The notes under the pieces are model-generated. The model did not search any database. It was not told the origin of the DNA and saw nothing but the letters and a program-made list of their open reading frames with translations. Positions 8,122 through 15,842 of a DNA stretch of 49,906 nt are shown piece after piece. This DNA comes from Nonomuraea zeae (GTDB lineage: Bacteria > Actinomycetota > Actinomycetes > Streptosporangiales > Streptosporangiaceae). Made by a program: the position numbers and the translations under genes. Location of the stretch: contig NZ_VCKX01000060.1 of the NCBI RefSeq assembly GCF_005889725.1, positions 1 through 49,906 on the forward strand. Direction: 5' to 3'. Within the stretch, counting starts at the first letter, position 1; each line of letters starts with the position of its first letter.

Positions 8122-9476
8122 CGGGCGAGGACCTTGTCGGGGCCTCCCACCGCCGACGGCAGGGCCTTCACGTACGCCGCGGTGGCCTCCTCAGGGCTCC
8201 GCGCGCCCGTCGTGACCGCCTCCATGGCCTCCTGGATCTGGGCGGAGACCTTCGGGTACGCCTCGAAGGCCGGGCGGTAGTGGGTGACCGCGGCCAGGTC
8301 GGTCCAGAACTTGACGCTCGGGTTGTCGGCGCTGTACTTCGGATCGGCGGCCACGTCCTTGCGGGGGGCCAGGTCGCCCGTGCCCACCGAGTACGTCATC
8401 GAGTTCTCCTTGTTGGTGGCCACCGTGATGAAGTCGAACGCCTCCTGCTTGTTCTTCGTGTACGCGCTCATCGCCATGACCCAGCCGCCCGACATGCTGA
8501 CCGCCCCCGGCTCCTCGCCGTTCTGCGTCGGCATGCGGGTCCAGCCCATCTTCTGGGTCCACTCGGGCCACGGCTTCGTGCCGGTCGGCTTCCAGGCCGA
8601 GGAGGCCCACGCGCCGTCGAGCGAGATGCCGAGCTTGGCCGCGGGGAACCACTCCAGGGAGACCTTGTCGGCGAGCTTGGCGTTGTGGGCGTCGGCCTGC
8701 TTGGGGCCGAGCTCCTCGCGGTAGATGGTGTTGACGAAGGTCAGGGCGTCGGTGAAGCCCTTGCCGCCGGCCACCCACTTCTGCTGGGCGTCGTCGTACA
8801 GGGTGCCGCCGGGCGCCCCGTACAGGAGCATCTCGAAGCCCTGCATGGTCGACGCCTCACCGTGGATCTTCGTCGAGTACATGCTGAACGGGATCGCGCC
8901 GGGGACCTTCTGCTTGATCGTGCGGGCGGCGGTGAGTACGTCGTTCCAGGTCTTCGGCTCCCAGGGGACGGCGATGCCGGCCTTGGTGAAGACGTCCTTC
9001 TGGTACCACAGGCCGCGCGTGTCCGTGCTGATCGGGACGCCGTAGATCTTGCCGTCCCCGCCCTTGGCGGCCTGCTTGACCGAGTCGGGGAACTGGCTGC
9101 TCCAGTCCGGCCACTTGGTCAGGTAGTCGTCGAGCGGGGCCAGCTTGCCGGCCGCGACGTCCGCGTTGACCTGGAAGGTGTCGTGGTAGTAGAGGTCGGG
9201 CGCGGAGTCGGGAGAGCGATTCAACAGGGCCAGCTTGGTGTAGTAGGCCTCGTTGTTCCCCTGGACGGCGGTGAGCTTGATCTTGACGCCCGGGTGGGCG
9301 CTCTCGTACTGCTTCTTCGCGTCGCCGAGCATCTTCTCCAGATGCGGCCACGTGGGCTCGACCTTGTAGAGGACCTCGAGCTCCTTGCCGCCTGAGGTGT
9401 TCTGGGCAGGGTCGCCGCCGCCGCAGCCGGCTACGGCTGTCAGCAGCAGGAGGGCACCGGCAAGCGTACGTTTCAT
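8118..9476 (-). CDS. Extracellular sugar-binding lipoprotein of ABC transporter
   Basis: A 452-residue solute-binding protein of the CUT1 family. The ATG at 9476 is preferred over the GTG one codon upstream because the AAGGGGAG ribosome site then has normal spacing. A lipobox (TAVAGC, Cys18) follows a short hydrophobic stretch, so the mature protein is lipid-anchored outside the membrane. The family signature is a bilobed fold with YHDTFQVNADVAAGKLAPLD, YGVPISTDTRGLWYQKDVF and GAVSMSGGWVMAMSAYTKNKQEAFDFI. It heads an operon with two permeases and faces a divergent ROK regulator across an 87-bp promoter region. Cargo is probably an oligosaccharide; mannoside is inferred from context. Confidence 0.92.
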   Translation of the reverse strand: MKRTLAGALLLLTAVAGCGGGDPAQNTSGGKELEVLYKVEPTWPHLEKMLGDAKKQYESAHPGVKIKLTAVQGNNEAYYTKLALLNRSPDSAPDLYYHDTFQVNADVAAGKLAPLDDYLTKWPDWSSQFPDSVKQAAKGGDGKIYGVPISTDTRGLWYQKDVFTKAGIAVPWEPKTWNDVLTAARTIKQKVPGAIPFSMYSTKIHGEASTMQGFEMLLYGAPGGTLYDDAQQKWVAGGKGFTDALTFVNTIYREELGPKQADAHNAKLADKVSLEWFPAAKLGISLDGAWASSAWKPTGTKPWPEWTQKMGWTRMPTQNGEEPGAVSMSGGWVMAMSAYTKNKQEAFDFITVATNKENSMTYSVGTGDLAPRKDVAADPKYSADNPSVKFWTDLAAVTHYRPAFEAYPKVSAQIQEAMEAVTTGARSPEEATAAYVKALPSAVGGPDKVLAR

Positions 9477-9513
9477 CACGGTCTCCCCTTGTTTCCTTGG
9501 GTTGCTGGAGAAC

Positions 9514-9532
9514 GTAAATCTTTCTGATTTAC
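9514..9532. promoter_or_regulatory. Perfect inverted repeat, probable ROK operator
   Basis: GTAAATC-TTTCT-GATTTAC is a perfect 7-bp dyad with a 5-bp spacer, in the AT-rich divergent promoter between the sugar-binding protein gene and the ROK regulator gene. It sits 38 bp before the binding-protein ATG and 32 bp before the ROK ATG, so one bound dimer could control both directions. Confidence 0.7.
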
Positions 9533-9563
9533 TAAGTCAACACTCTGTGGTGACATAGCTCAC

Positions 9564-10745
9564 ATGCAGCTGGGCACGAACCTGCCCAAGGTCGGTAGCT
9601 ACAACCGGGCCGTGGTCCTGGAGGCGATCCAGGCCTCCGACGGGATCAGCCGGGTGCAGATCGCGCACCGAACCCGGCTGACCGCCCAGACCGTCTCCGT
9701 GATCGTGCGCAGGTTGCTGCAGGAAGGGCTGGTCGTCGAGGACGGGTCCGTGCCGTCGAGCGGGGGCAAGCCGCGTACGATCCTGCGCGTCGATCCCGCC
9801 GCCGGCTACGCGATCGGCGTGCATTTCGACCCGAACGAGATCTCCTGCGTGCTGGCCGACCTGGCCGGTCGGCCGGTCGCGCGGCTGCACCTGCCGGTCC
9901 GGCAGGGGCTGCGGCCCGCCGCGGTGATCGGGCAGATGGCCAGGGCCGCGCGCCGGATGCTCAGAGAGGCCGGGGTGCCGGACGGCAAGGTGCTGGGCGT
10001 GGGCCTGGCCTGCCCGGGGCCGCTGGACGCGGACGGCGTGATGGTCAGCCCGCCCCGGCTGCCCGGATGGGATCAGGTGCCGATCAAGAGCGTGCTCCAG
10101 CGGGACACGCGGTTCCCGGTGACGGTGGACAACGACGCGACGGCCGCGGCGATCGGGGAGCGGTGGGCCGGGATCGCGCGGTCCACGCCGAGCTTCGCGT
10201 ACCTGTACCTGGGGACGGGGATCGGTGGTGGGATTTTTCTGGATAACCAGGTCTATCGAGGGCGGTCGCTGAATGCCGCCGAGTTCGGGCACATCACGGT
10301 CGAGCCGGACGGGCCCGAGTGCTACTGCGGCAACCGGGGGTGCGTCGAGGCGGTCTGCTGCCCGAGCGCCATCGAGGCGGCGATGGGGGATCGGCTGGCG
10401 CACGCCGCCATCTGCGCGGCGGCCGCCGCGGGCGAGCCCGAGGCGCGCCGGGTGATCGAGCGGGTGGCCGGGCGGCTGGCCGACGCCGCCGTCAGCGTGG
10501 TGAACATGCTGGACATCGACCTGCTCGTGCTCGGCGGGCCCGCGCTCAGGGAGGTCGGGGAGATCTACCGGGAGGTGATCGCGCGGGCGGTGTCGAGCAG
10601 GCCGCTGGCGCGGCGGTTGCACGCGGTGCGGGTGGAGACCTCGCCGATCGCGGCCGACGCCGCCGCCATCGGCGCCGCCTCGCTGGTCTTCCACGCCACG
10701 TACGCACCCCGCCTGGGCGCCCTGCTCAGCGGTGGCGGCGGCTGA
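9564..10745 (+). CDS. ROK-family transcriptional repressor
   Basis: A 393-residue regulator of the XylR/NagC-type ROK family. An N-terminal winged helix-turn-helix (VLEAIQASDGISRVQIAHRTRLTAQTVSVIVRRLL) is joined to an ASKHA sugar-kinase-like fold. The ATP-site-like loops GVHFDPNEI and YLGTGIGGGIFLDN are visible, as is the ROK zinc motif CYCGNRGCVEA. The body of the fold carries VDNDATAAAIGE. The gene is divergent from the sugar importer, with a perfect operator between, and converges with the GH38 gene 20 bp downstream. It most likely represses the importer until a sugar or sugar phosphate derived from the substrate binds. No clear ribosome site precedes the ATG, so leaderless translation is possible. 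Confidence 0.9.
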   Translation: MQLGTNLPKVGSYNRAVVLEAIQASDGISRVQIAHRTRLTAQTVSVIVRRLLQEGLVVEDGSVPSSGGKPRTILRVDPAAGYAIGVHFDPNEISCVLADLAGRPVARLHLPVRQGLRPAAVIGQMARAARRMLREAGVPDGKVLGVGLACPGPLDADGVMVSPPRLPGWDQVPIKSVLQRDTRFPVTVDNDATAAAIGERWAGIARSTPSFAYLYLGTGIGGGIFLDNQVYRGRSLNAAEFGHITVEPDGPECYCGNRGCVEAVCCPSAIEAAMGDRLAHAAICAAAAAGEPEARRVIERVAGRLADAAVSVVNMLDIDLLVLGGPALREVGEIYREVIARAVSSRPLARRLHAVRVETSPIAADAAAIGAASLVFHATYAPRLGALLSGGGG

Positions 10746-10765
10746 GCAGGGGGCCTCCCCGGGGG

Positions 10766-13700
10766 CTAGGCGCGCTTGAGCCGGAGCGTGACCAGCTCGA
10801 ACGGCCGCAGCGACAGGGGGATCGCCGCCCCCGGCTGCCGCGGCTCGCCCACCGGCCGCTCCAGCAGGTCGGTGGCGACGAACTCGGAGCAGGCGAAGCC
10901 CGGCGTCAGCGTCGCCCTGGCCCGGCCGCCCCGGGACTCGTGGAAGCGGACGATCACGTCGCCGCTCTCGTCGTCGGCCAGCTTGACCGCCGTCACCACC
11001 ACCGCGTCGTCGTCCACGACGACCAGCGGCTCCACCCGCGCGCCGCCGGTGACGTGCCGCTCGGGCAGATTGGCGAAGTAGCCCTCGCGGACCGCGTCGC
11101 CGATCGTCGCGCCCGGCACGAGCGCGTGCCGGAAGCGGTGCACGCCCTGGTCGGTCTCCGGGTCGGGGAAGCGTGGGGCGCGCAGCAGCGAGACGCGGAC
11201 CGTCGTGGTCGTGCCGGGGTGACCCGTGTCGTCCGCGCGGACCGTGCGGGTGACGTCGTGGCCGTAGGTCGAGTCGTTGACCAGCGCGACGCCCCAGCCG
11301 GGCTCCGCCACGTGCACGAAACGGTGGTTGCACGCCTCGAACTTGGCCGCCTCCCAGCTCGTGTTGGTGTGCGTGGGGCGGAAGGTGTGGCCGTACTGGC
11401 TCTCGGAGGCGTACTGGCCGGCGTGCACGTCCAGCGGGAAGGCCAGCTTGAGGAACTTCTCGGTCTCGTGCCAGTCCACCTCCGTCTCGATGTCGAGCCG
11501 GCCGCCCGCGAGCGAGAGGACCTGCGTGACGCTCGACGAGCCGAAGGAGCGGGTGACGCGGACCGAGCCGTCGCCCGTGCTCTCGACCACCCCTTCGACC
11601 AGGTCCGTGACCGTGTTGCGGTAGAACTCGTCCACGTCCCAGGCGTCCCACTTGTTCGGGAAGTCGGGATGGAGCTGCAGCAGGTTGGCGGCCTGGCCGG
11701 GCGCGACCGTCTCGCGCCGCGCGGCCAGGTCATAGACCGAGACGACCAGGCCGCGGCCGTCGATCTCCACCCTGAGCCGGCCGTCGTCCAGGACGTGGCC
11801 GCCCCCGTCGCGGGCGCGAACGGAGGTCCGCGACGCGGGCGCGGCGGGGCCCGCGCCGCCGGCCGCGACCCCGTGGCGGGTGTGCGGGGCCGCGTTGAAC
11901 AGGAGCGTCTCGTCACCGTCGCCGGCCAGGGCGCGCTGGGCGGTCTCGATGACGGCGGTCAGCTCCCCGGCCACGGCCTCGTACGTCCTGGCCGCCTCGC
12001 GGTGCACCCAGGCGATCGACGAGCCGGGCAGGATGTCGTGGAACTGGTGCAGCAGCACCGTCTTCCAGATCCGGTCGAGCTGGGCGTACGGGTAGGGGGC
12101 GCCGGCGCGGACGGCGGCCGTGGCCGCCCACAGCTCGGCCTCCCGCAGCAGCGACTCGCTGCGCCGGTTGCCCTGCTTGGTCCTGGCCTGGCTGGTCAGC
12201 GTGGCCCGGTGCAGCTCCAGATACAGCTCGCCCACCCACACCGGCGGGTTCGGGTATTCGGCCTCGGCCCTGGCGAAGAACGCGGCCGGCGGCTCCCAGG
12301 TGACGGCGGGCGAGCCCTCCAGGTCGCGCACCCTGGCCGCCTTGGCGACCATCTCGCGCGTCGTGCCGCCGCCGCCGTCGCCCCAGCCCGTCGGGGCCAG
12401 CGAGTGCCGGGCCCGACCCTTGTCCTTGAAGTTGCGCGCCGCGTGCGCCAGCTCGCCGCCGGTCATCGAGCAGTTGTAGGTGTCCACCGGCGGGAAGTGC
12501 GTGAAGATCCGCGTCCCGTCGATGCCCTCCCACAGGAACGTGTGGTGCGGGAACGTGTTCGTCCGGCTCCAGGAGATCTTCTGCGTGAGCAGCCGCTTCG
12601 AGCCGGCCGCCTTGATGATCTGCGGCAGCCCGGCCGCGAAGCCGAACGTGTCCGGCAGCCACACCTCCTCGTTGTCGATGCCGAACTCGTCGATGAAGAA
12701 CCGCTTGCCGTGCACGAACTGCCTGGCCATCGCCTCGGAGCCGGGCATGTTCGTGTCGGACTCCACCCACATGCCGCCCGCCGGGACGAACCGGCCGGTG
12801 GCTACCGCCTTGGTCACCTTCGCCCACACCTCGGGCCGGTGCTCCTTGATCCACGCCCACTGCTGCGCCTGCGACATCGCGAACACGAAGTCCGGCTCGT
12901 CCTCCAGCAGCGCGGTCATGTTCGCGGCGGTGCGGGCCACCTTGCGCACGGTCTCGCGCAGCGGCCACAGCCAGGCCGAGTCGATGTGCGCGTGCCCGAC
13001 CGCGCTGATCCGGTGCGCCGACGGCACGGCCGGGGCCGACAGCACGCCGGCCAGCTCGGCGCGGGCCGCCGCCGCTGTCGCGCCGACGTCCTGCAGATCG
13101 ACGGCGTCCAGCGCCCGGTCCACGGCCCTGAGCACGTCCCAGCGGCGCTGGCCGTCCGCCGGGAGCTGCGGCATCAGCTCGCCCAGCACCTCCAGGTCCA
13201 TGACGAGCCGCCACACCTCCTCGTCGAAGACGGCCAGGTCCATGCGGGCCAGCCGGTACTGGGGCTCGGCGCCCGCGGTGCCCAGGTCGCCGAGCGGCGT
13301 CGGGCGGAAGCCGCCGTGGCCGAGGATGACCGGGTTGGAGGCGGCCTCGATGTGCAGGCGGACGTGCTCGCCGCCGCGGGCGGGGGCGGCGATCCGTACC
13401 CACTGGGTGCGGGGGTTGAGGCCCTTCACCGGGGTGCCGTCGGGGCGGTAGACGAGCCCCTCGCACTGGAAGCCGGTCATGCTCTCGTCGAAGCCCAGGT
13501 CGAGCACGGCCTCGACGGTCCGGCCCGCCCATCGTGCGGGCACCGTGCCGCTCACCGTGAACCAGCTCGTGCCCCACGGCGCACCCCAGGGCGTGCCCAC
13601 CGCGATCGGCTCGCCCGCCGCCGCCAGCCCCTCGGAGACGGGTACGGGCTCGCCCGGCGCGTGCCACACCGCCACCTCCAGCGGCACCGTCTCGGCGTGG

Positions 13701-13771
13701 ACCGCCGGGCGGATCCGCTCGTCCAGCACGCGCTTCAGCCGGGCTTCCACCAGGTCGCGGTCGTCATGCAT
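10766..13771 (-). CDS. GH38 alpha-mannosidase
   Basis: A 1001-residue cytoplasmic enzyme with no signal peptide; family members of this length hydrolyse terminal alpha-mannose from oligosaccharides. The zinc-binding motif is GHAHIDSAWLWP, with H262 and D264 as expected metal ligands. The predicted nucleophile is D374 in WLPDTFGFA. The order is an N-terminal beta domain (1-250), the GH38 catalytic barrel (about 255-525), the middle three-helix domain (YLELHRATLTSQARTKQGNRRSE, then HQFHDILPGSSI) and C-terminal beta domains ending in LRPFELVTLRLKRA. The ATG has a TAGGGAG ribosome site. Together with the importer it suggests uptake of short mannosides that are then cut inside the cell. Confidence 0.93.
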   Translation of the reverse strand: MHDDRDLVEARLKRVLDERIRPAVHAETVPLEVAVWHAPGEPVPVSEGLAAAGEPIAVGTPWGAPWGTSWFTVSGTVPARWAGRTVEAVLDLGFDESMTGFQCEGLVYRPDGTPVKGLNPRTQWVRIAAPARGGEHVRLHIEAASNPVILGHGGFRPTPLGDLGTAGAEPQYRLARMDLAVFDEEVWRLVMDLEVLGELMPQLPADGQRRWDVLRAVDRALDAVDLQDVGATAAAARAELAGVLSAPAVPSAHRISAVGHAHIDSAWLWPLRETVRKVARTAANMTALLEDEPDFVFAMSQAQQWAWIKEHRPEVWAKVTKAVATGRFVPAGGMWVESDTNMPGSEAMARQFVHGKRFFIDEFGIDNEEVWLPDTFGFAAGLPQIIKAAGSKRLLTQKISWSRTNTFPHHTFLWEGIDGTRIFTHFPPVDTYNCSMTGGELAHAARNFKDKGRARHSLAPTGWGDGGGGTTREMVAKAARVRDLEGSPAVTWEPPAAFFARAEAEYPNPPVWVGELYLELHRATLTSQARTKQGNRRSESLLREAELWAATAAVRAGAPYPYAQLDRIWKTVLLHQFHDILPGSSIAWVHREAARTYEAVAGELTAVIETAQRALAGDGDETLLFNAAPHTRHGVAAGGAGPAAPASRTSVRARDGGGHVLDDGRLRVEIDGRGLVVSVYDLAARRETVAPGQAANLLQLHPDFPNKWDAWDVDEFYRNTVTDLVEGVVESTGDGSVRVTRSFGSSSVTQVLSLAGGRLDIETEVDWHETEKFLKLAFPLDVHAGQYASESQYGHTFRPTHTNTSWEAAKFEACNHRFVHVAEPGWGVALVNDSTYGHDVTRTVRADDTGHPGTTTTVRVSLLRAPRFPDPETDQGVHRFRHALVPGATIGDAVREGYFANLPERHVTGGARVEPLVVVDDDAVVVTAVKLADDESGDVIVRFHESRGGRARATLTPGFACSEFVATDLLERPVGEPRQPGAAIPLSLRPFELVTLRLKRA

Positions 13772-13786
13772 GAGGGCTCCCTACAA

Positions 13787-13797
13787 GTGATGATCAC
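13787..13797. promoter_or_regulatory. GTGATGATCAC palindrome upstream of mannosidase gene
   Basis: An 11-bp perfect dyad (5-bp arms, 1-bp centre) lies 16 bp before the GH38 start codon. It shares half-sites with the dyads at 6169-6206, suggesting a common operator in the glycan genes. Confidence 0.4.
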
Positions 13798-13899
13798 GCG
13801 GTACGCATCGTCCAAAACGTTATGCACGACGCCCGGGGGCAGGCAACGCCCCGCCGCGTGAGGCTGGTCGGCCCATCGGCCCGGTGGTACACATTCGGC

Positions 13900-14469
13900 A
13901 TGGCAGAGATCATCCTCTTGCACTCCGCACAGGGCCTGCGCCCGGGGGTGGGCGCGGCGGCGGAGGCTCTCCGTGAGGGCGGGCACATGGTGCGCACGCC
14001 CGACTACTACGACGGCGAGGTCTTCGACGACCTCCAGGCCGGGCTGCGCAAGCGGGACGCGATCGGGCCCGAGGAGATCGAGCTCCGCTTCCGCCGGATC
14101 GGGGACGAGGTGACGGGGCCCGCGGTGTTCGCCGGGTTCTCCCTCGGGGCGTACGGGGCGCAGCTGCTCGCCGTGACGCATCCCGCCGCCAGGGGCGCGC
14201 TGCTCTTCCACGGCGCGGTGCCGCTCGCCGAGGTCACCGCGGGGGACTGGCCGGACGGGGTGCCCGTGCAGGTGCACCACGCCGAGCGGGATCCGTGGGT
14301 GGACGAGGACACGGTCGCCCGGCTCGGCACGGCGGTGGGGGCGGGGTTCGAGCACTTCACCTACCCGGGCGACGCCCACCTGTTCGCCGATCCGGATCTG
14401 CCCGGCTATTCCGGCGAGTCGGCGGCGCTCATGTGGAAGCGCGTCCGCGACTTCCTCTCCCGTATATAA
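13900..14469 (+). CDS. Dienelactone hydrolase-family alpha/beta hydrolase
   Basis: A 189-residue single-domain hydrolase starting MAEIILLHSAQGLRPG. The nucleophile elbow is GFSLGA with Ser81; classical dienelactone hydrolases have Cys here. The acid/His region reads QVHHAERDPWVDE and GDAHLFADPDLPGYS, which fits the family's Asp and His. The ATG at 13900 is chosen because the family begins there. No good ribosome site is seen, and TACACAT lies about 9 bp upstream, so a leaderless transcript is possible. It probably cleaves an ester or lactone; substrate unknown. It stands alone between the mannosidase promoter and the RiPP-like operon. Confidence 0.8.
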   Translation: MAEIILLHSAQGLRPGVGAAAEALREGGHMVRTPDYYDGEVFDDLQAGLRKRDAIGPEEIELRFRRIGDEVTGPAVFAGFSLGAYGAQLLAVTHPAARGALLFHGAVPLAEVTAGDWPDGVPVQVHHAERDPWVDEDTVARLGTAVGAGFEHFTYPGDAHLFADPDLPGYSGESAALMWKRVRDFLSRI

Positions 14470-14519
14470 CGCTAATTTCTGAAAATTTCGTACTTTAGAC
14501 ACCGACAGCACCATTAGCG
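14470..14519. repeat. Inverted repeat in AT-rich spacer before the RiPP-like operon
   Basis: CGCTAAT (14470-14476) and ATTAGCG (14513-14519) are exact complements separated by 36 bp in an AT-rich stretch. It starts at the stop of the hydrolase gene and could act as a weak terminator or as paired operator half-sites. A -10-like TATGAT sits at 14563-14568, about 40 bp before the precursor start. Confidence 0.4.
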
Positions 14520-14605
14520 GCACCCTACGTCATTGGGTCTCCCCTTTCTCCCGTTTTCTCTTTATGATCGCAGCGGCCCATCAAGATCGACGAGAGGATC
14601 GTACT

Positions 14606-14668
14606 ATGACGATCGAGATCAAGACGGTCGAAGAAGTCGAAACCACCGGCAACAGCAACAGCTGCTGA
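14606..14668 (+). CDS. Putative RiPP precursor peptide, 20 residues
   Basis: A short gene too small for normal calling. It encodes MTIEIKTVEEVE followed by TTGNSNSC. The charged, amphipathic first 12 residues look like a leader; the Gly/Asn/Ser-rich tail ending in a C-terminal cysteine looks like a core. A GAGAGG ribosome site lies 8 nt before the ATG. A perfect 11-bp hairpin begins 9 nt after the stop, and the next two genes encode a peptide-binding E1-like enzyme and a PqqD-domain membrane protease. The gene position and hairpin match RiPP operons in which the precursor is made in excess of its enzymes. The TGNSN segment resembles the TGNAN of microcin C7 (MRTGNAN), which is also modified by an E1-like enzyme. 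Function and product are inferred. Confidence 0.65.
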   Translation: MTIEIKTVEEVETTGNSNSC

Positions 14669-14677
14669 CCGCGTGCG

Positions 14678-14709
14678 GCCTCCTGCGGCGCCCCCCGTCC
14701 GCAGGAGGC
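14678..14709 (+). terminator. Attenuator-like hairpin between precursor and enzyme genes
   Basis: GCCTCCTGCGG (14678-14688) pairs perfectly with CCGCAGGAGGC (14699-14709) around a 10-nt C-rich loop. No T-run follows, so it is probably a partial terminator or an RNA-stabilising 3' end that sets high precursor and low enzyme expression. Confidence 0.75.
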
Positions 14710-14739
14710 TCGCTCCGGACGTTACCGGGAGTCGATTTC

Positions 14740-15789
14740 ATGCCGAGGATTCAGGTGAATCCGGCTTTTCCGTTATTCATCGATGACGCCGCAGAACGCG
14801 TACGGCTCGGTGATTTCCCCCCGACCGGCCGCGTGCTGGAGCCCGCGCCGCCGCCCCTGCGCCGCCTGATCCGGCTGTGCGCGCAGACCCCCGTCGAGCA
14901 GAGCGAGCTGTACGCGCTCATCGGCGACGTCGCGCCCCGGGAGATCGACGCGGCCGTCGAGCGGCTGCTGGCCGAGCGGATCCTCGTCACCGACGCCGAC
15001 CTGGACACGCTGGCGGCCGACGCCGGGCTGTCCAGGCTCGCGCTGTGGCTGTCCATGTTCCACCCGGCCGGCCAGGCCGCCGCCGCGCTCGGCGGCCTGG
15101 CGGGCAGGCACGTCGCGGTGCTCGGCGCGGGCGCGATCGGCGGCCAGGTCGCCCTGCACCTGGCCACCTCGGGCGTGGGCCGGCTGACCATCCTGGACGA
15201 CGACCGGGTGGAGCTCAGCAACCTGCACCGCCAGCACCTCTACACGCCGCGCGACCTCGGCGAGCCCAAGACCGCCGCCGCCGCGCGCACGCTGCGCGAG
15301 CACTGCCCGGACGTCGAGGTCAGGCAGGCCGGGCGGCGCATCACCGGGCCGGAGGACGTGATCACGGACGCCGACCTCGTGGTCAACACCGTGGACACGC
15401 CGCAGCCGCACATCCGCCGCTGGGTCAACCTGGCCTGCGTCCGGGCGGGCACGCCGTTCGTGACCGGCGGCTTCAACCAGCACGTCGGCCTGCTCGGGCC
15501 GCTCGTCGTGCCCGGCAAGACCGGCTGCCTGGCCTGCCAGGAACGCGGCCTGGCCGCGCGGTACGGCACCGCCGAGCTGCCGGTCAGCGACAACCCCGGG
15601 CGGACGATCCCGTCGTTCGGGCCCCTGTGCGGGATCGTGTCGGGGATGCTCGCGGCGGAGGTCGTCCGCTACCTGACCGGCACCGGCGAGCCCGCGATCG
15701 AGGGCAGGAGCGTCTGGCTGGACCTGCTCACGCTCACCACGACCACCAGGGACTTCGACCGGCTGGACGACTGCGAGATCTGCGGGTGA
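14740..15789 (+). CDS. RRE-ThiF/E1-like adenylating enzyme (MccB-like), RiPP maturation
   Basis: A 349-residue enzyme; the ATG at 14740 has a GGGAG site 8 nt upstream. Residues 1-95 match the small winged-helix peptide-recognition domain found in front of E1-like RiPP enzymes (NPAFPLFIDDAAERVRLG, ending in ERLLAERILV). Residues 115-349 are a ThiF/MoeB fold. They show GAGAIGGQVA (G129 onward), LTILDDDRVELSNLHRQ, a lysine in LGEPKT, VVNTVDTP, and a zinc pair CLAC (C263, C266) with CEIC (C345, C348). Such enzymes adenylate a peptide C-terminal carboxylate, so the precursor's tail is the likely substrate. Codon 12 is TTA, a rare codon in high-GC actinomycetes, and the first 25 codons are unusually AT-rich. 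The M50 gene follows after 53 bp. Confidence 0.88.
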   Translation: MPRIQVNPAFPLFIDDAAERVRLGDFPPTGRVLEPAPPPLRRLIRLCAQTPVEQSELYALIGDVAPREIDAAVERLLAERILVTDADLDTLAADAGLSRLALWLSMFHPAGQAAAALGGLAGRHVAVLGAGAIGGQVALHLATSGVGRLTILDDDRVELSNLHRQHLYTPRDLGEPKTAAAARTLREHCPDVEVRQAGRRITGPEDVITDADLVVNTVDTPQPHIRRWVNLACVRAGTPFVTGGFNQHVGLLGPLVVPGKTGCLACQERGLAARYGTAELPVSDNPGRTIPSFGPLCGIVSGMLAAEVVRYLTGTGEPAIEGRSVWLDLLTLTTTTRDFDRLDDCEICG

Positions 15790-15842
15790 ACCCGGCTCGT
15801 GAGACGTCCGCGGGTGACAGCCGAGCCGTGCGAGGTGAGCCG

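Noticed and set aside
6357..9476. Idea that the sugar importer is broken because no ATPase gene is present
   Set aside because: CUT1 importers of actinomycetes commonly share an MsiK-type ATPase encoded elsewhere, so absence is normal.
10319..13861. A 1,180-codon open frame on the plus strand over the GH38 gene
   Set aside because: No domain is recognisable and it covers the well-supported GH38 and ROK genes in other frames; a GC-rich shadow.
13735..14523. A 262-codon minus-strand frame opposite the dienelactone hydrolase gene
   Set aside because: It antisenses a gene with clear motifs and itself shows none.
14470..14605. Possible additional small peptide genes upstream of the precursor
   Set aside because: No short frame with a ribosome site and start codon was convincing; the stretch looks like promoter DNA.
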